A stretch of DNA of 12,129 nt from Pseudomonadota bacterium (GCA_023396465.1 JAEWWF010000129.1:1-12129); one strand, 5' to 3'. Numbered from the stretch's first letter, positions 1-8,016 are shown. Notes: generated from the sequence alone by a model not told the origin. Program-made: numbers and translations.

Positions 1-360
1 CGCCCCTTCCGGCAGGGTGAACTGGCGCGCCAGCGGCGCATCGGCCGGCACCGCCGTCAGCCGTTCCACCCGCGCCGAATGGCGGTTGCCGCGCTCGGCG
101 ATGTCGACGGCGATGGATTTCAGCTCGACGATGGACACGCTCGGCCGCCGCTCGGCGACGAAGGTGCCCACCCCCTGCACCCGACTCAGCAATCCTTCAT
201 CCTGCAACTCGCGCAGGGCGCGGTGGACGGTCATGCGGCTGACCTTGAACTCCTCCAGCAGCCGGTGTTCCGACGGCACCTGATAGCCCTCTGGCCACTC
301 GCCGGAGAGGATGCGGCTGCGGATGGTGTCCTTGATGCGGCGGTAAAGGGCTTGGGTCAT
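1..360 (-). CDS. hutC: Histidine utilization repressor HutC, GntR family (partial, 3' end beyond window)
   Basis: Read on the minus strand from ATG 360-358, this gives 120 codons that stay open to the window edge. The N-terminus is a GntR winged helix-turn-helix at about residues 5-72: LYRRIKDTIRSRILSGEW, then PSEHRLLEEF, SRMTVHRALREL and QGVGTFVAERRP. After it begins the UTRA-type effector domain of the HutC subfamily (SIVELKSIAVDIAERGN). Full-length HutC proteins are about 240 residues, so roughly half is present. The start codon overlaps the hutI stop as ATGA (360-357), which indicates translational coupling and co-transcription with hutI. Known of the family: HutC represses hut genes and is released by urocanate. 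Inferred: it controls the promoter between hutI and hutH and its own operon. The hut identity rests on domain type plus direct linkage to hutI and hutH. Confidence 0.93.
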   Translation of the reverse strand, partial: MTQALYRRIKDTIRSRILSGEWPEGYQVPSEHRLLEEFKVSRMTVHRALRELQDEGLLSRVQGVGTFVAERRPSVSIVELKSIAVDIAERGNRHSARVERLTAVPADAPLARQFTLPEGA

Positions 361-1601
361 GACGGCCGCGGCTCCCGCACGGCGCCGCCGTTGACCACCG
401 CGGCGCAGGGGTTGAAGCCGACCATATAGGCCAGGTCCGCCGGCGAGCCGATGCGCCACAGGGCCATGTCGGCCCGCATCCCCGGCCGCAGCATGCCGCG
501 ATCGCTCAGACCAAGGGCGGCGGCGGCGTGGCGGGTGACCCCGGCCAGGGCTTCCTCCGGGGTCAGACGGAACAGGGTGCAGGCCATGTTGACCATGAGC
601 AGGAGGGAGGTGACCGGCGCCGTGCCAGGGTTGCAGTCGGTGGCGACGGCCATGGGCACGCCGTGTGCGCGCAGCATGTCCATGGGCGGCAGCTTGGTTT
701 CGCGCAGCACGTAGAAGGCGCCCGGCAGCAGCACCGCCGTCACCCCCGCCGCCGCCATGGCGCGCACGCCGGCTTCGTCCAGGTGTTCGATGTGGTCCGC
801 CGACAGGCCGCCGAATTCCGCCACCAGCGCCGCGCCGCCCAGGTTGGACAACTGCTCGGCATGCAGCTTCACCGGCAGGCCGAGGCCGCGCGCCGCCTCG
901 AATACCCGCCGCGTCTGGGCCGGCGAGAAGCCGATGCCCTCGCAGAAGGCGTCCACCGCATCGGCGAGCCCGGCGGCGGCGGCGGCCGGCAGGGTCTCGC
1001 GGCACAGCAGATCGACATAGGCGTCAGGGTCGGACTTGTACTCGGGCGGCACCGCGTGGGCGCCGAGGAAGGTGGTGCGCACCGCCACCGGCCGCACCGC
1101 CGCCAGCCGGCGGGCAACGCGCAGCATGCGCAGTTCGGTATCGGTATCAAGGCCGTAGCCCGATTTCACCTCCACCGTCGTCACCCCTTCCGCCAGCAGG
1201 GCATCCAGGCGCGGCAGGGTGGCGGCCAGCAGGGCGTCCTCGTCGGCAGCGCGGGTGGCGCGGACGGTGGACAGGATGCCGCCGCCGGCGCGGGCGATTT
1301 CTTCATAGGGAACGCCCTGCAACCGCATCTCGAATTCCCGGGCGCGGTTGCCGGCGTAGACCAGATGGGTGTGGCAGTCGATCAACCCCGGCGTCAGCCA
1401 GCCGCCCTGCCCGTCGTGGACCTCAGCGGCGAGCGACTCGGGGGCACCGGGCAAGTCCGACCGGCGGCCCACATGCACGATGCGGCCCTCCCGCACCGCC
1501 ACGGCGGCATCCTCGACGGCGCCGTAAGGGGCGCCGCCCGGTTCCAGGGTGGCGACGTGGACGTTGATCCACAGGCCGTCCCAGCGGGCACCGGCCGTCA
1601 T
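357..1601 (-). CDS. hutI: Imidazolonepropionase HutI
   Basis: HutI hydrolyses 4-imidazolone-5-propanoate to N-formimidoyl-L-glutamate, the third step of histidine degradation, in the cytoplasm. It is 414 residues from ATG 1601-1599. An open TTG exists ten codons upstream, but the ATG has an AGGAGG seven bases before it, so the ATG was chosen. Amidohydrolase features are clear: the metal pair H77-T-H79 in DCHTHLVYAG, H247 in KLHAEQ, H270 and H273 in SADHIEH, and D322 in ATDCNPGT. These match the zinc ligands and substrate-binding residues of known HutI, and the length is normal (about 400-420). The C-terminus is the usual amidohydrolase beta-domain return (ALWRIGSPADLAYMVGFNPC). It is first in a minus-strand operon with hutC, overlapping by four bases, and divergent from hutH. 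Nothing looks broken. Confidence 0.97.
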   Translation of the reverse strand: MTAGARWDGLWINVHVATLEPGGAPYGAVEDAAVAVREGRIVHVGRRSDLPGAPESLAAEVHDGQGGWLTPGLIDCHTHLVYAGNRAREFEMRLQGVPYEEIARAGGGILSTVRATRAADEDALLAATLPRLDALLAEGVTTVEVKSGYGLDTDTELRMLRVARRLAAVRPVAVRTTFLGAHAVPPEYKSDPDAYVDLLCRETLPAAAAAGLADAVDAFCEGIGFSPAQTRRVFEAARGLGLPVKLHAEQLSNLGGAALVAEFGGLSADHIEHLDEAGVRAMAAAGVTAVLLPGAFYVLRETKLPPMDMLRAHGVPMAVATDCNPGTAPVTSLLLMVNMACTLFRLTPEEALAGVTRHAAAALGLSDRGMLRPGMRADMALWRIGSPADLAYMVGFNPCAAVVNGGAVREPRPS

Positions 1602-1667
1602 GTGCAAGCCTCCTGTCCCGACCGCTCCCAACCCGGTATCCGAGTCGCCGGATCGGCCTTGCCTTTG

Positions 1668-1698
1668 TTGTCTGAACTTGTATAGGCTTGCCTATAAT
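1668..1698 (+). promoter_or_regulatory. Probable hutH promoter with overlapping HutC operator
   Basis: A perfect -10 hexamer TATAAT lies at 1693-1698, with a weak -35 candidate TTGTCT at 1668-1673 (19-bp spacer). The -10 is embedded in a perfect inverted repeat, TATAGGC (1681-1687), TT, GCCTATA (1690-1696). The sequence CTTGTATA just to its left (1677-1684) resembles the half-site I recall for HutC operators. A repressor bound here would cover the -10 and could also affect the divergent hutI-hutC operon. The palindrome and -10 are seen directly; assignment to HutC is inference. I could not find a convincing minus-strand promoter for hutI. Confidence 0.6.
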
Positions 1699-1721
1699 AT
1701 CGGGGAGACACCCCTGTGCAA

Positions 1722-1759
1722 CCTGTTTTTCCGCCGGGTCCCGTCCCCACGAAAACAGG
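1722..1759 (+). other. Inverted repeat / stem-loop in hutH leader
   Basis: CCTGTTTT (1722-1729) is exactly complementary to AAAACAGG (1752-1759), with 22 bases between. It lies within the roughly 190-base untranslated leader predicted between the TATAAT box and the hutH GTG. No terminator T tract follows and it matches no riboswitch I know. The remainder of 1760-1876 shows nothing I can name. Confidence 0.35.
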
Positions 1760-1891
1760 ACGAAGCAGGCCGTCGCCGCGCCCGGCCCAACCGATGCGGG
1801 CGCGCCGTGTCCCCGGCCCCAACCGCGATAGCCTCCCGCGAGAAGACAGGCGGCGCGGTGCTTTCCCTATCGTTCCAGAAAGGCTTTTCGC

Positions 1892-3430
1892 GTGACCGAC
1901 AGCATCATCCTCACCCCTGGCGGCCTCAGCCTCGACGCCTTGCGCCGCATCTACTTCGACGCCGCCCCGCTGACGGTGCCGGACGACGCCCGCGCCCGCA
2001 TGGCCGACTCCCGCGCCCTGGTGGAGCGGATCGCCGCTGGCGATGACGCCGTCTACGGCATCAACACCGGCTTCGGCAAACTGGCGCAGAAGCGCATCGC
2101 GGCGGAAGACCTGGACCAGTTGCAGCGCAACCTGATCCTCTCCCACGCCACCGGCGTCGGCCCGGCGCTGGACGATGGCGTGGTGCGGCTGGTGCTGGCG
2201 AGCAAGATCGCCAGCCTGGCCGTCGGCGCCTCCGGCGTGCGGCCGGAGCTGGTGGAGGCGCTGCTGACCCTTTATCACCGCGGCGCCCTGCCGGTGATCC
2301 CGTCCAAGGGGTCGGTCGGCGCCTCGGGCGATCTGGCGCCGCTCGCCCACATGACCGGCGTGCTGCTCGGCATCGGCGAGATCCGCCTGGGCGGCGAGGT
2401 GATGCCGGCGCTTGACGGGCTGCGCGCCATTGGTCTGGCCACGGTCGGCCTGAAGGCCAAGGAAGGGCTCGCCCTCATCAACGGCACCCAGGTCTCGACG
2501 GCGCTGGCGCTGGCCGGGCTGTTCGAGATCGAACGCTGCTTCAAGGCCGCCATCCTCTCCGGCGCCCTGTCGGTGGAGGCGGTGAAAGGCAGTCACAAGC
2601 CGTTCGATCCGCGCATCAGCGCCCTGCGCGGCCAGCCGGGGCAAATCGCCGTCGCCGGGCTGTTCCGCGACCTGCTGGGCGGCAGCCCGCTCAACGCCAG
2701 CCACCAGGGCGAGACCTGCGAGCGGGTGCAGGACCCCTATTCCCTGCGCTGCCAGCCGCAGGTGATGGGTGCCATCCTCGATCAGATGCGCATGGCCGGC
2801 CGCACCCTGCGGATCGAAGCCAACGGCGTCACCGACAACCCGCTGGTGCTGACCGATACCGGCGAGGTTCTTTCCGGCGGCAATTTCCACGCCGAGCCGG
2901 TGGCCATGGCCGCCGATCAGCTGGCCATCGCGGCATCGGAGATCGGTGCCCTGGCGGAACGGCGCATCGCCATGCTGATCGACGCCTCCATCAGCGGCCT
3001 GCCGCCCTTCCTGGTGGCGGAGCCGGGGCTCAACTCCGGCTTCATGATCGCCCACGTCACCGCCGCCGCGCTGGCGAGCGAGAACAAGACCCTCGCCCAC
3101 CCGGCCAGCGTCGACAGCCTGCCGACCTCCGCCAACCAGGAGGATCACGTCAGCATGGCCACCTTCGCCGCCCGCCGCCTGCGCGACATCGCTGGCAACG
3201 TGGCGGAGATCGTCGGCATCGAACTGCTGGCCGCCGCCCAGGGCCTGGAGTTCCACCGCCCGCTGCGCAGTTCCGCCACCGTGGAGCAGGCCATGGAGCG
3301 TATCCGCGCCCGCGTGCCGCGCTACGAGGTCGACCGCTACTTCGCGCCCGATCTGGTCGCCATCGGCACCCTGGTGCGCGGCGGCGGCTTCGACGACATG
3401 GTGACGGTGGCGCTGGACGAGGCGCCCTGA
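1892..3430 (+). CDS. hutH: Histidine ammonia-lyase HutH
   Basis: HutH eliminates ammonia from L-histidine to give trans-urocanate, the first step of histidine catabolism and the source of the HutC inducer. It is 512 residues, normal for bacterial HutH. The Ala144-Ser145-Gly146 triad, in SKGSVGASGDLAPLAHM, forms the MIO electrophilic cofactor by autocyclisation. The active-site tyrosine is in VYGINTGFGKL (Y55). Other family landmarks are QDPYSLRCQPQVMG, the FHAEP segment after VLSGGN, and the C-terminal RVPRYEVDRYF. The start is GTG 1892-1894, preceded by AGAAAGG at 1877-1883. No upstream in-frame start agrees with the family N-terminus (MTDSIILTPGGLSLDALRRI). It is divergent from hutI-hutC and convergent with the efflux operon. 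No hutU or hutG follows, so in this genome hutH is separated from those genes. Confidence 0.98.
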   Translation: MTDSIILTPGGLSLDALRRIYFDAAPLTVPDDARARMADSRALVERIAAGDDAVYGINTGFGKLAQKRIAAEDLDQLQRNLILSHATGVGPALDDGVVRLVLASKIASLAVGASGVRPELVEALLTLYHRGALPVIPSKGSVGASGDLAPLAHMTGVLLGIGEIRLGGEVMPALDGLRAIGLATVGLKAKEGLALINGTQVSTALALAGLFEIERCFKAAILSGALSVEAVKGSHKPFDPRISALRGQPGQIAVAGLFRDLLGGSPLNASHQGETCERVQDPYSLRCQPQVMGAILDQMRMAGRTLRIEANGVTDNPLVLTDTGEVLSGGNFHAEPVAMAADQLAIAASEIGALAERRIAMLIDASISGLPPFLVAEPGLNSGFMIAHVTAAALASENKTLAHPASVDSLPTSANQEDHVSMATFAARRLRDIAGNVAEIVGIELLAAAQGLEFHRPLRSSATVEQAMERIRARVPRYEVDRYFAPDLVAIGTLVRGGGFDDMVTVALDEAP

Positions 3431-3451
3431 CCGCGCCGGACACCACAGGCA

Positions 3452-3481
3452 GACGGCGGCGCCCGCGAAGGCGCCGCCGTC
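3452..3481. terminator. GC-rich palindromic hairpin between convergent genes (likely bidirectional terminator)
   Basis: GACGGCGGCGCC (3452-3463) and GGCGCCGCCGTC (3470-3481) form a perfect 12-bp stem around the six-base loop CGCGAA. It lies 21 bases after the hutH stop and 26 bases beyond the stop of the convergent RND gene, so it can serve both transcripts. There is no long T tract on either side, so strict intrinsic termination is not proven, but the position and stem strength are typical of high-GC proteobacterial terminators. Confidence 0.75.
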
Positions 3482-3507
3482 AAACCCCGTCCCGAGTACC
3501 CAGGCCC

Positions 3508-6500
3508 TTAGCCGGCCGAGGGGACTTCCGTCTCCGGTGCCTGGGGGACGGCGCGGCGGCGTTCCCGCCGTTCGCGCAGGCTCTCCACCAGCATGAAGAA
3601 CATCGGCACGAACACGGTGGCGAGGAAAGTCGCCGCCAGCATGCCGCCGATGACGCCGGTGCCGATGGAATGACGGCTGGCCGACCCGGCGCCAGTGGAC
3701 AACGCCAACGGCACGCAACCGAGGATGAAGGCCAGCGAGGTCATGATGATCGGCCGGAAGCGCAGGCGTGCCGCCTCGATGGCCGCCTCCTTCACCGGCA
3801 GCCCTTCGCGCCGCTTCAGCGAGGCGAACTCGACGATCAGGATGGCGTTCTTCGACGCCAGGCCGATGAGCGTCACCAGACCGATCTGGAAATAGACGTC
3901 GTTGGCGGTGCCGCGCAGCCAGATGGCCAGCAGCGCCCCGAACACGGCGAACGGCACCGCTGTCACCACCGCCAACGGCAGGCTCCAACGTTCGTACTGG
4001 GCGGCCAGGATGAGGAACACCATGACCAAGCCAAGGACGAAGGCGATGGCCGAGGTGCCTTCCGTCGTCACCTCCTGGTACGCGGTACCGACCCAGCCGA
4101 GGGTGTAATTCTCGGGCAACACTTCCGCCGCCACCTCCTGGAAGGCGGCCAATGCCTGACCGGAACTGACACCCGGCGCCGGATCGCCGGAAATCTTGGC
4201 GGCCGGGAAGACGTTGTAGCGCTCCATCAGGTCGGGACCACTCACCCGCTTGACCGTCACCAGGGCGTCAAGCGGGATCATCTCGCCGCCGTCGGAGCGG
4301 ACGAAGACATGCCGCAGGTCTTCCGGCTTGGCGCGGAAATCGGCCTCCGATTGCAGACTGACGCGGAAGGTGCGGCCGTAAAGTGTGAAGTCGTTCACAT
4401 AAAGTGACCCGAAGGTGCTCTGCATGGTCGCGAACACACTGTCGATGGGCACCCCCAGGGCCTTTGCCTTGGCGCGGTCGAGATCGACGTAGTACTGCGG
4501 CACCGCCGTGTTGAAGGTGGTGCGCATGCCCGCCAGTTCCGGCCGCTGGCTGGCGGCGGCGACCAGACGATTGGTGACCTCGGCCAGACCCGCCGCATCG
4601 TCGCCGGCCCGGTTCTGCAAATAGACCTCGAAACCACCGGTGGTGCTCATGCCCATGATGGGCGGCGGGTTGATCATGAAGGCCAATGCCTCCTGCGAGG
4701 TCATCGCCGCCTGTCCGGTCAGGATGCCGGCTAGAACGCGGGCGTCCTCGGTGGGTTCGGTGCGCTCCGACCAATCCTTCAGCGACACGAAGCTGACGCC
4801 GGCGCTGGTCTTCTGCGAGCTGGACAGCAGATCGAAACCGGCGAAGGTGACCACCGAGTCCACCGTTTCCTGCGCCAGCAGCATGTCGGTCAGCTTGGTC
4901 ATCTCCGCCTCGGTGCGGCTGAGCGACGAGGCCGGCGGCAGCATGGCGATGGAGAACAGCACGCCCTGGTCTTCCTCCGGGACCAGGGTGCCGGGGATGC
5001 GGTCGAACAGGTGCCAGGTGGCGCCCAGCATGGCGAGGCACAGCATGAGGCCAAGCCCGGCCCGCTTCAGGAACAGCCGCACCCCGGCCAGATAGCCGCT
5101 GGTGGCGCGGTCGAAGGCGGCGTTGAACCAGCGGAACGGCGCCGCCGGCTCGTGATGGCCGGGCTTCAGCATCAGGGCGCAAAGGGCGGGCGTCAGGGTC
5201 AGGGCGACGATGCCCGAGATGGCGACCGACACGGCGATGGTGATGGCGAACTGCTTGTACATGACGCCGGTGAGGCCGCCGAGGAAGGCCACCGGAATGA
5301 ACACCGCGCACAGCACCAGCACGATGGCGATGACCGGCCCGGTCACTTCCTGCATGGCCTGGATGGCGGCGTCGCGCGGGCTTTTCTTCTCCGTCGTCAT
5401 GACGCGCTCGACGTTTTCCAGCACCACGATGGCGTCGTCGACCACGATGCCGATGGCCAGCACCATGGCGAACAGCGTCAGCAGGTTGATGGAGAAGCCC
5501 ATCAGGTAAAGGCCGGCGAAGGTGCCGATGATTGACACCGGCACCGCCAACAGCGGAATGATGGTGGCGCGCAGGTTTTGCAGGAACACGAAGACCACCA
5601 GCACCACCAGGATCAGCGCCTCGATGAAGGTCATGATGACCTCGTCGATGGAGACCTGCACGAAGCGGGTGGTGTCGAACGGCACGGCGTACTCCAACCC
5701 GTCGGGGAAGCGCTGCGCCACCCGTTCCATGGTCGCCTTCACCGCCTCCGCCGTCTGCAAGGCATTGGCCCCCGGTTGCAGGTAGATGCCCATGGCGATG
5801 GCGGAGCCGCCGTTATAGGTGGCGGTGAAGGAGTAATCCTGGGCGCCCAGTTCGATGCGCGCCACGTCGCCGAGCCGCAGGGCGGCGCCGGAGGAGTCGG
5901 AGCGCAGGATGATGTCGGCGAATTCCTCCGCCTCCGCCAGCCGGCCCTGGGTGCGGACGCTGTAGGTGAAGGCGTGGGCGTCGGCGATGGGTTCCTGCCC
6001 GAACTTGCCGGCGGCGAACTGGGCATTCTGTTCGCGCACCGCCGCCGCCACGTCGGCGGGGGTCAGGTCGTACTGGGCCAGCTTGTCCGGCCGCAGCCAG
6101 ATGCGCATGGAATAGTCCTTGGCACCGAACAGCGAGGCATCGCCGACGCCGGAGGTACGCTTCAGTTCGTCCAGCACGTTGAGCAGAGCATAGTTGGACA
6201 CGAACACCGGATCGTGGGCCCCGTCCGGCGACTGCATGGTGATCACCTGGAGGATCGAGCTTGAGCGCTTGGTCACCTGCACGCCCTGGCGCCGCACTTC
6301 CTCCGGCAGGGTGGCGAGCGCCGCCTGCACGCGGTTGTTGACGTCGATGGTGGCCTGATCGGGGTCGGTGCCGACCTCGAAGGTCACCGTCAGCGACATG
6401 CTGCCGGCGTCGGAGTTCGACGACTGCATGTAGATCATGTTGTCGACGCCGTTGATCTGCTGTTCCAGCGGCGCCGCCACCGTCTCGGCGATCACCTCGG

Positions 6501-6663
6501 CGCTGGCACCGGGATAGGTGGCGCTGACGTTGACCTCGGGCGGGACAAGCTGTGGGTACTGCTCGATCGGCAAGCCGCGCATGGCGGCCAGACCAGCGAT
6601 GACGATGATGATCGACAGCACCGTCGCGAAGACGGGACGGTCGATGAAGAAGCGTGCGATCAT
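3508..6663 (-). CDS. acrB: RND multidrug efflux transporter, AcrB/MexB/TtgB type (HAE1 family)
   Basis: This is an inner-membrane proton/drug antiporter, the pump subunit of a tripartite efflux complex. It is 1051 residues, the usual AcrB length (about 1050). The N-terminus MIARFFIDRPVFATVLSIII is the standard HAE1 start and first membrane helix. Porter-domain landmarks include PPEVNVSATYPGASAE. The proton-relay aspartates D409 and D410 lie in TM4 (AIGIVVDDAIVVLENVERV), and the partner lysine is K938 in TM10 (GLASKNAILIVEFA). TM clusters fall near residues 340-495 and 870-1030, with the two large periplasmic loops between. A good AGGAGG sits seven bases before the ATG, and the start overlaps the adaptor stop by ATGA (6663-6660). 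The protein looks intact. Family is certain; the substrate range and the exact name (Acr, Mex, Ttg, Bpe) cannot be read from sequence. Confidence 0.96.
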   Translation of the reverse strand: MIARFFIDRPVFATVLSIIIVIAGLAAMRGLPIEQYPQLVPPEVNVSATYPGASAEVIAETVAAPLEQQINGVDNMIYMQSSNSDAGSMSLTVTFEVGTDPDQATIDVNNRVQAALATLPEEVRRQGVQVTKRSSSILQVITMQSPDGAHDPVFVSNYALLNVLDELKRTSGVGDASLFGAKDYSMRIWLRPDKLAQYDLTPADVAAAVREQNAQFAAGKFGQEPIADAHAFTYSVRTQGRLAEAEEFADIILRSDSSGAALRLGDVARIELGAQDYSFTATYNGGSAIAMGIYLQPGANALQTAEAVKATMERVAQRFPDGLEYAVPFDTTRFVQVSIDEVIMTFIEALILVVLVVFVFLQNLRATIIPLLAVPVSIIGTFAGLYLMGFSINLLTLFAMVLAIGIVVDDAIVVLENVERVMTTEKKSPRDAAIQAMQEVTGPVIAIVLVLCAVFIPVAFLGGLTGVMYKQFAITIAVSVAISGIVALTLTPALCALMLKPGHHEPAAPFRWFNAAFDRATSGYLAGVRLFLKRAGLGLMLCLAMLGATWHLFDRIPGTLVPEEDQGVLFSIAMLPPASSLSRTEAEMTKLTDMLLAQETVDSVVTFAGFDLLSSSQKTSAGVSFVSLKDWSERTEPTEDARVLAGILTGQAAMTSQEALAFMINPPPIMGMSTTGGFEVYLQNRAGDDAAGLAEVTNRLVAAASQRPELAGMRTTFNTAVPQYYVDLDRAKAKALGVPIDSVFATMQSTFGSLYVNDFTLYGRTFRVSLQSEADFRAKPEDLRHVFVRSDGGEMIPLDALVTVKRVSGPDLMERYNVFPAAKISGDPAPGVSSGQALAAFQEVAAEVLPENYTLGWVGTAYQEVTTEGTSAIAFVLGLVMVFLILAAQYERWSLPLAVVTAVPFAVFGALLAIWLRGTANDVYFQIGLVTLIGLASKNAILIVEFASLKRREGLPVKEAAIEAARLRFRPIIMTSLAFILGCVPLALSTGAGSASRHSIGTGVIGGMLAATFLATVFVPMFFMLVESLRERRERRRAVPQAPETEVPSAG

Positions 6664-7877
6664 CGCCGCGCCTCCTGCTGGTCATCGGCCTCGGCACCAG
6701 GGTCGGCGGCCGCCGTACCGGACACGGCCTGCACCGGAGAGCCCGGCCGCACCTTGATGACGCCTTCGGTGATGACGCGGTCGCCCTCGGCGAGACCGGT
6801 TTCGATGACCCGGCCGCCATCGACCAGCGCCCCGGCGGTGATCGGACGCGGCTGTGCCTTGCCCTCGCCGTCCACCACGTACACAAACGGCCCCTGCGGA
6901 CCCTGCATCAGCGCCTTGTCGGGGATGACGGCGACGCCCGTCTGCACCAGCCCCTTGGCCCGCACCCGGACGAACTGACCTGGCAGCAGGCGGTGGTCGC
7001 CGTTGGGAACGATGGCACGGGCGCGGATGGTACCGGTCAGCGGATCGACGCCGCTGGCGGTGAAGTCGACCCATCCTTCCTGGGGATGCACGCTGCCGTC
7101 ACCGAGCACGATCTCAACCGCCACGCGGCCGTTCTCACCTTCCTGGCTGGCGCGACCGCTTTCCAGGAGGCCACGTTCACGCATGCGTTCCGCCTCCGGC
7201 ATGGCGAAGACCACATGGATGGGATCAAGCTGGGTGATGGTGGTCAGCAAGCCGTTGTCGGCGCCGGTGCCGACCAGACTGCCCTCCGGCAGGTCTTCAA
7301 GGCTGGTGACGCCGGAAATCGGTGCCTCGACCGTGGTGTAACTCAGGTCGATGCGGGCAGAATCCACCTCCGCCTCGGCGGCGGCGACGGCGGCGCGGGC
7401 CAGTTCCATTTCCGCCTGGGCGTCATCGCGGGTACGGGCGCTGATGGTGCGCGACTCCCACAACTCAGCGACGCGGGCCCAGTTGCGTTCCGCTTGCCGA
7501 AGGCTGGCACGAGCCTGCTGCAAGCCGGCCTCGGCGGCGTTCAGGCGCACCTGGAACGGCTGCGGGTCGATGCGGAACAGCAGGTCGCCCTGGGCCACCG
7601 CCTGCCCTTCCACATAAGTGCGCTCCAGCAGGATGCCCGACACCCGCGCCCGCACCTGAACCTCGCGGGCGCCCTGGGTGCGACCGGCGTATTCGCGGGT
7701 GAGCGGAACATCGGTCATCGTGATTTGCTGCACGGTCACCGGCGGCGGCGGCGCCGCCTGGGCAGCCGCCTGGGCGCCGCCAGCGCTGCCATCGTCGCAG
7801 GCCGCCAAGGCGGCCACCATCGTCATCACCCCGGCCAGACGCGACAACCGCGTCTTCATTCCACGGTCATGCCCCAT
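6660..7877 (-). CDS. acrA: Periplasmic adaptor (membrane fusion) lipoprotein, AcrA/MexA/TtgA type
   Basis: This is the periplasmic adaptor linking the RND pump to an outer-membrane channel. It is 405 residues from ATG 7877-7875, which has AAGGA eight bases upstream. A second in-frame ATG at 7859 has a poorer ribosome site. The signal peptide ends in the lipobox VAALAAC, giving lipidated Cys27. The residues after it are Asp-Asp, as I recall for E. coli AcrA, and Asp at +2 is the inner-membrane retention signal there. Next come a low-complexity Ala/Pro linker (about 30-46), the first lipoyl half (about 70-105), an alpha-hairpin coiled coil (about 107-178, LNAAEAGLQQARASLRQAER onward), the second lipoyl half (SYTTVEAPISGVTS), then the beta-barrel and membrane-proximal domains. 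It is the first gene of the operon with the RND pump and is divergent from the TetR regulator. Confidence 0.95.
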   Translation of the reverse strand: MGHDRGMKTRLSRLAGVMTMVAALAACDDGSAGGAQAAAQAAPPPPVTVQQITMTDVPLTREYAGRTQGAREVQVRARVSGILLERTYVEGQAVAQGDLLFRIDPQPFQVRLNAAEAGLQQARASLRQAERNWARVAELWESRTISARTRDDAQAEMELARAAVAAAEAEVDSARIDLSYTTVEAPISGVTSLEDLPEGSLVGTGADNGLLTTITQLDPIHVVFAMPEAERMRERGLLESGRASQEGENGRVAVEIVLGDGSVHPQEGWVDFTASGVDPLTGTIRARAIVPNGDHRLLPGQFVRVRAKGLVQTGVAVIPDKALMQGPQGPFVYVVDGEGKAQPRPITAGALVDGGRVIETGLAEGDRVITEGVIKVRPGSPVQAVSGTAAADPGAEADDQQEARR

Positions 7878-7916
7878 GAATTTGGTCCTTCATCGCAAGA
7901 GACTCTCATGGCGGCA

Positions 7917-7944
7917 TTTATATACATACATGGATGTTTGTAAA
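7917..7944 (-). promoter_or_regulatory. Promoter of the efflux operon
   Basis: On the minus strand, TTTACA (7944-7939, five of six to TTGACA) and TATAAA (7922-7917, five of six to TATAAT) are separated by 16 bp. Transcription would begin near 7910, giving a leader of about 33 bases to the adaptor ATG at 7877. The local AT-richness stands out against the surrounding GC-rich coding DNA. Confidence 0.7.
7923..7942. promoter_or_regulatory. TetR/AcrR-type operator palindrome
   Basis: The arms TACATACAT (7923-7931) and ATGTTTGTA (7934-7942) are inverted repeats matching at eight of nine positions around a GG centre. The arm sequence closely resembles the E. coli AcrR operator arms (TACATACAT / ATGTATGTA) as I recall them, although there the arms are further apart. 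The palindrome fills exactly the -10/-35 spacer and four bases of the -35 box of the efflux promoter, so a bound repressor would block RNA polymerase. Binding by the adjacent TetR protein is inferred. Confidence 0.75.
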
Positions 7945-7949
7945 GAGGC

Positions 7950-7978
7950 TCGACAGCCTGGGCGGCCGGCGCTATATC
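7950..7978 (+). promoter_or_regulatory. Promoter of the TetR-family regulator gene
   Basis: TCGACA (7950-7955, five of six to TTGACA) and TATATC (7973-7978, four of six to TATAAT) are 17 bp apart. The predicted start near 7985 leaves about 32 bases before the ATG at 8017. It would leave only about ten before the alternative ATG at 7996, which favours 8017. The operator palindrome ends seven bases upstream of this -35, so autoregulation is plausible but probably weaker than control of the pump operon. Confidence 0.5.
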
Positions 7979-8016
7979 CCTTTCTGCGGAGTGGAATGGC
8001 CAAGGCGGAACGACCA

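Noticed and set aside
1602..1631. TTG-initiated ten-codon extension of hutI
   Set aside because: The extension contains the AGGAGG ribosome site that serves the ATG at 1601, so it is untranslated leader.
1598..3988. Long minus-strand open frame opposite hutH and running into the RND gene
   Set aside because: It is antisense to the confidently assigned hutH and out of frame with the RND gene. The composition is typical of GC-driven shadow frames.
7996..8016. Alternative upstream ATG for the TetR regulator
   Set aside because: It adds seven residues absent from the family N-terminus and would leave a leader of only about ten bases from the predicted start. ATG 8017 fits better.
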